Part shown: in pieces, positions 58,864-64,000 of the stretch
How positions within the stretch are numbered: the first letter of the stretch is position 1
Layout: each line of letters begins with the position of its first letter
DNA from: Deinococcus aetherius
GTDB taxonomy: Bacteria; Deinococcota; Deinococci; Deinococcales; Deinococcaceae
Length of the DNA stretch: 64,000 nt
Assembly (NCBI RefSeq): GCF_025997855.1
Contig: NZ_AP026560.1
Location: 1,514,001 to 1,578,000 of the forward strand
Reading direction: 5' to 3'
Program-made: the position numbers and the translations under genes
Notes under the pieces: model-generated
Database searches by the model: none
Seen by the model: only the letters and a program-made list of their open reading frames with translations
Told to the model about the DNA's origin: nothing

Positions 58864-59028
58864 GTGAACGCCCACCTGCACCTCGCCCTCGGACAAGACC
58901 GCCTCCAGGCCCTCCACGCCGAGGCCCGGCGCGCCCGGCAGGCCCGCGCCGCCCGCTCCCAGGGGGCCCGGCCCTCCCGGCTCGCGGGCGTCCTCGCCCT
59001 CCTGCACCTGCGCGCCCGCCCCGCATGA
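58864..59028 (+). CDS. Small basic protein, 54 aa, hypothetical
   Basis: A short frame from GTG 58864 to TGA 59026-59028, behind AAAGGAAG at proper spacing. The product starts [15 protein letters not shown], is very rich in Ala, Arg and Leu, and alternates in a pattern suggesting one long amphipathic, strongly basic helix ([18 protein letters not shown]). No family recognised. It is supported by the ribosome-binding site, a coding-like third-base GC and a hairpin 22 bases after the stop. Chance is not excluded in such GC-rich DNA. Confidence 0.45.
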   Translation: MNAHLHLALGQDRLQALHAEARRARQARAARSQGARPSRLAGVLALLHLRARPA

Positions 59029-59050
59029 ACAAACCCGCCCACCCCACGAA

Positions 59051-59083
59051 GCCGCGCCCCCTCTGACCATGAGGGGGCGCGGC
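59051..59083. terminator. Bidirectional hairpin between 54-aa gene and uvrC
   Basis: A perfect 13-base stem, GCCGCGCCCCCTC with GAGGGGGCGCGGC, loop TGACCAT. It lies 11 bases past the uvrC stop on the minus strand and 22 past the small gene on the plus strand. No U-run on either side. Confidence 0.6.
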
Positions 59084-59093
59084 GCGTGTGCCT

Positions 59094-60944
<1,851 letters not shown>

Positions 60945-60949
60945 GCCCC

Positions 60950-60955
60950 AGGATA
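60950..60955 (-). promoter_or_regulatory. Leaderless-type -10 (TATCCT) for uvrC
   Basis: On the minus strand TATCCT ends five bases before the GTG at 60944. Confidence 0.5.
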
Positions 60956-61006
60956 GGCCGCATGACCACCCCTCACCGGATGTTCGCTCACCGCCCGTCC
61001 CCGCGC

Positions 61007-61012
61007 TAGCCT
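61007..61012 (+). promoter_or_regulatory. Leaderless-type -10 (TAGCCT) for histidine phosphatase
   Basis: TAGCCT ends six bases before the ATG at 61019. Confidence 0.6.
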
Positions 61013-61018
61013 GCCCCC

Positions 61019-61648
61019 ATGCCCGCCTCCCGAGTCTTCCTCGTCCGCCACGGTCAGACCGCCGCGAACGTCTCCCGCGTCCTGCGGGGTCCCAGCGGCG
61101 AGGGCGACCCCCTCGACTCGGCGGGGGAGACCCAGGCCCGCCTCGTCGCCGCCCACCTCGCCGCCCTGCACCTCCAGAACCCGCGCGTGTACGCCAGCTC
61201 TTACCGCCGCGCCCGCGAAACCGCCCGACCCGTCGCCGACGCCCTCGGCGTCCCGCTGCACATCCTCGACGGCGTCCACGAGATCGACCCCGGCGACTGG
61301 GTGGGCCGCCCCTACGACGACCTCCGCACCCACGCCCTGCGAAAGGAGGACGGCACCCTCGGCTTTCCCGGCGGCGAGAGCCTGGAGGAGGTCGGCGAGC
61401 GGTTCCACCGCGCCCTGAACGGCCTGCCCCCCGGCGAAACCCCCATCATCGTCTCCCACGGCGGGGCGCTCACCGCTGGCCTCGCCGCCCTTCTGCGTGT
61501 CCCGGTCGCCGTCGCCTGGACAGAAACCCGCTTTGCCCACCCCAACGCCGCCCTCACCGAACTCGAACGCCACGGGGAAGGCTGGCACGTCGTGCGCCTG
61601 GCCGACGTCCGGCACCTGAAGGAACTGATGCCGATCAACCCAAATTAA
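61019..61648 (+). CDS. Histidine phosphatase (phosphoglycerate mutase-like)
   Basis: A 209-residue phosphatase. The phospho-accepting His is in [11 protein letters not shown] and the second His in IIVSHGGAL. The Arg of [17 protein letters not shown] and the Glu of [14 protein letters not shown] complete the pocket. Members hydrolyse sugar phosphates, nucleotides or cobalamin precursors; the substrate is not clear. It is divergent from uvrC. Its stop lies inside the AAATTAATACAA motif. Confidence 0.9.
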   Translation: MPASRVFLVRHGQTAANVSRVLRGPSGEGDPLDSAGETQARLVAAHLAALHLQNPRVYASSYRRARETARPVADALGVPLHILDGVHEIDPGDWVGRPYDDLRTHALRKEDGTLGFPGGESLEEVGERFHRALNGLPPGETPIIVSHGGALTAGLAALLRVPVAVAWTETRFAHPNAALTELERHGEGWHVVRLADVRHLKELMPINPN

Positions 61649-61654
61649 TACAAT
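61643..61654. repeat. AT-rich 12-mer shared with 56404-56415
   Basis: AAATTAATACAA overlaps the stop of the histidine phosphatase gene and also occurs upstream of lysC. The surrounding 150 bases up to 61803 are otherwise C-rich and hold no gene. Confidence 0.3.
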
Positions 61655-61803
61655 GGTAAGTAGGAGGAGTGAAACAACGAGACAAGCCGCTCCACCCCTC
61701 CACCAAGAGAGCCCCCCACGTCAGTCGGCACCAGCCCGAGCCACACGCCCCACCCAGGTCTTCGCCGCTCCACCTCAAAGGGGAACCCCGCGCCGGCTTT
61801 CCT

Positions 61804-63017
<1,214 letters not shown>

Positions 63018-63021
<4 letters not shown>

Positions 63022-64000
63022 CGCCGCTCCACCCCCCACCCCACGCCCCCCGGCCGCTCCAGACGCCCCGCCGTCCACTCCAGCCCGGTAAACGGGTCGT
63101 CCGCCAGCAGCAGCGCCCCGTCGAGGTCGGCCCAGTCGCACAACCCCGCGAGGTGCGCGGCGGCGGCGATCCCCAGCGAACTCTCGATCATGCAGCCCAT
63201 CATCACGCTCATGCCATGCGTGCGGGCGAGCCGCAGGGCGAGCAGGGCCCGCAGCGGCCCCCCCAGCTTGGCGAGCTTGAGGTTCACCCCGTCGAAGGCC
63301 CCGGCGAGCGCGGGCACGTCCGAGACGTGGTGCAGGCTCTCGTCGGCGACGAGGGGAAGGGGCGACAGGCGGCGCAACTCCGCGTGCCCCTCCAGGTCCC
63401 CGGCCGCCAGCGGCTGCTCGACGAACTCCACCCCGGCGGCCTCCAGCACCCCCAGCATCCGCCGCGCCCGGGGCCGGGTCCAGGCCGCGTTGGCGTCCAC
63501 CCGCAGCGAGACGTGGGGCGCCTCCTCGCGGAGCGCCTCCAGGATCGCCTCGTCCTCCGCCGTGCCGAGCTTCACCTTCAGCACCCCGTGCCCGCGCGCC
63601 ACCGCCTCGCGGGCCTCCCGCCGCATCTCCTCCAGCGGGCCGAGGCCCACGGTGAAGCTGCTCTCGGGAATCTTTGGGGGCGACAGGCCCAACAGCCGCC
63701 ACACCGGCACGCCCGCCGAGCAGGCCGCCCACTCCAGGGCCGCCATCTCCAGCGCGCACTTCACGCTGGGGTGACCCCCCGGCATCCGCGCCTCCAGCCG
63801 CCCGCGCAGCCCGTCCCAGTCCCAGCCGTCGGTCAGCGCCTGGGCGAGCAGGGGCAGCACCGCCGCCACCGTCCCACCCGTCTCCCCGTAGAAGGCGTTC
63901 GGCGCGGCCTCGCCCCGGCCGGTCACCCCATCCGCCTCGAAGATGACGAAGGTGCGCGGGTAGGCCGAGCGCGTCCAGCGCGCGATCCCGAAGGGCCGCG
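63018..64000 (-). CDS. Enolase-superfamily dipeptide epimerase, 5' end beyond window
   Basis: At least 327 residues are visible; the N-terminus lies past the right edge. The N-terminal capping domain shows FVIFEADGVTGRGEAAPN and YGETGG. The barrel has the acid/base Lys pair VLKVKLG, metal ligands in LRVDANAAW, VEFVEQPL and LVADESL, and the second-face Lys in NLKLAKLGG. The end MIESSLGIAAAAHLAGL and LDGALLLADDPFTGLEW is characteristic of L-Ala-D/L-Glu and related dipeptide epimerases of cell-wall peptide turnover. Exact specificity is not certain. Coupled to the Gfo/Idh gene. Confidence 0.87.

Overview
The window is a GC-rich bacterial chromosome segment that fits the genus Deinococcus. The gene set supports this: divergent type I and type III glutamine synthetases, RadA, RecG and UvrC, a ClpB gene behind an HspR-type inverted repeat, an asparaginyl-tRNA synthetase and a gap-pgk-tpiA operon. 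The promoter style supports it too. About 18 of 61 genes have a TANNNT -10 hexamer placed 6-7 bases before an ATG or GTG with no Shine-Dalgarno sequence, which is the signature of leaderless mRNAs described for Deinococcus. The species cannot be named from the sequence. No rRNA, tRNA, insertion sequence, prophage or cas gene was seen.

Layout. 1-5.9 kb: the start of a membrane protein, a decayed SDR gene, an acyl-CoA dehydrogenase, a frameshifted small membrane protein, a class III aminotransferase, a NUDIX hydrolase and a zinc-ribbon membrane protein. 5.9-11.1 kb: a FAH-family enzyme, an S41 protease, a ClpA/C-type unfoldase with a clear terminator, and a lipoprotein. 11.2-13.2 kb: a DUF2087 protein overlapping radA, then an intergenic region with one CRISPR-repeat-like sequence. 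13.2-19.6 kb: a polytopic membrane phospholipase-D-like protein, an acyl-CoA-dehydrogenase-like flavoprotein, a PfkB sugar kinase and small unknown or secreted proteins. 19.7-22.3 kb: clpB. 22.4-29.1 kb: an AttH/CrtC-like lipoprotein, then a complete branched-chain amino acid ABC transporter (binding protein, LivH, LivM, LivG, LivF) read leftward from a TTGACT-17-TAGAAT promoter.

29.2-33.2 kb: glnA (GSI) and glnN (GSIII), divergent. 33.2-43.1 kb: an AAC(3)-like protein, DUF2167, GNAT and DUF4388 proteins, NAD(P)HX repair, a TPR membrane protein, ksgA, a second PfkB kinase, and a transglutaminase-like protein coupled to a YwrD-type gamma-glutamyltransferase. 43.1-52.8 kb: SDR, a small protein overlapping recG, recG, a Ca2+/H+ antiporter, a methyltransferase, three small proteins, HAD, PhzF and asnS. 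53.0-56.1 kb: gap-pgk-tpiA. 56.5-64 kb: aspartate kinase, PAP2 phosphatase, a 54-residue basic protein, uvrC, a histidine phosphatase, and a Gfo/Idh dehydrogenase coupled to a dipeptide epimerase that runs off the window.

Most genes are ordinary chromosomal housekeeping. The unexplained signals are mainly non-coding. A family of intergenic palindromes is built from heptamers (GCTGANN/NNTCAGC, plus a sister GTGGNNN form) and is often wrapped around small hairpins or terminators. There is also an isolated type I-E-like CRISPR repeat, and a pair of similar intergenic repeats 55 kb apart. At gene level the notable items are two broken genes, a probable CTG start overlapping the recG stop, and the coupled transglutaminase/GGT pair.
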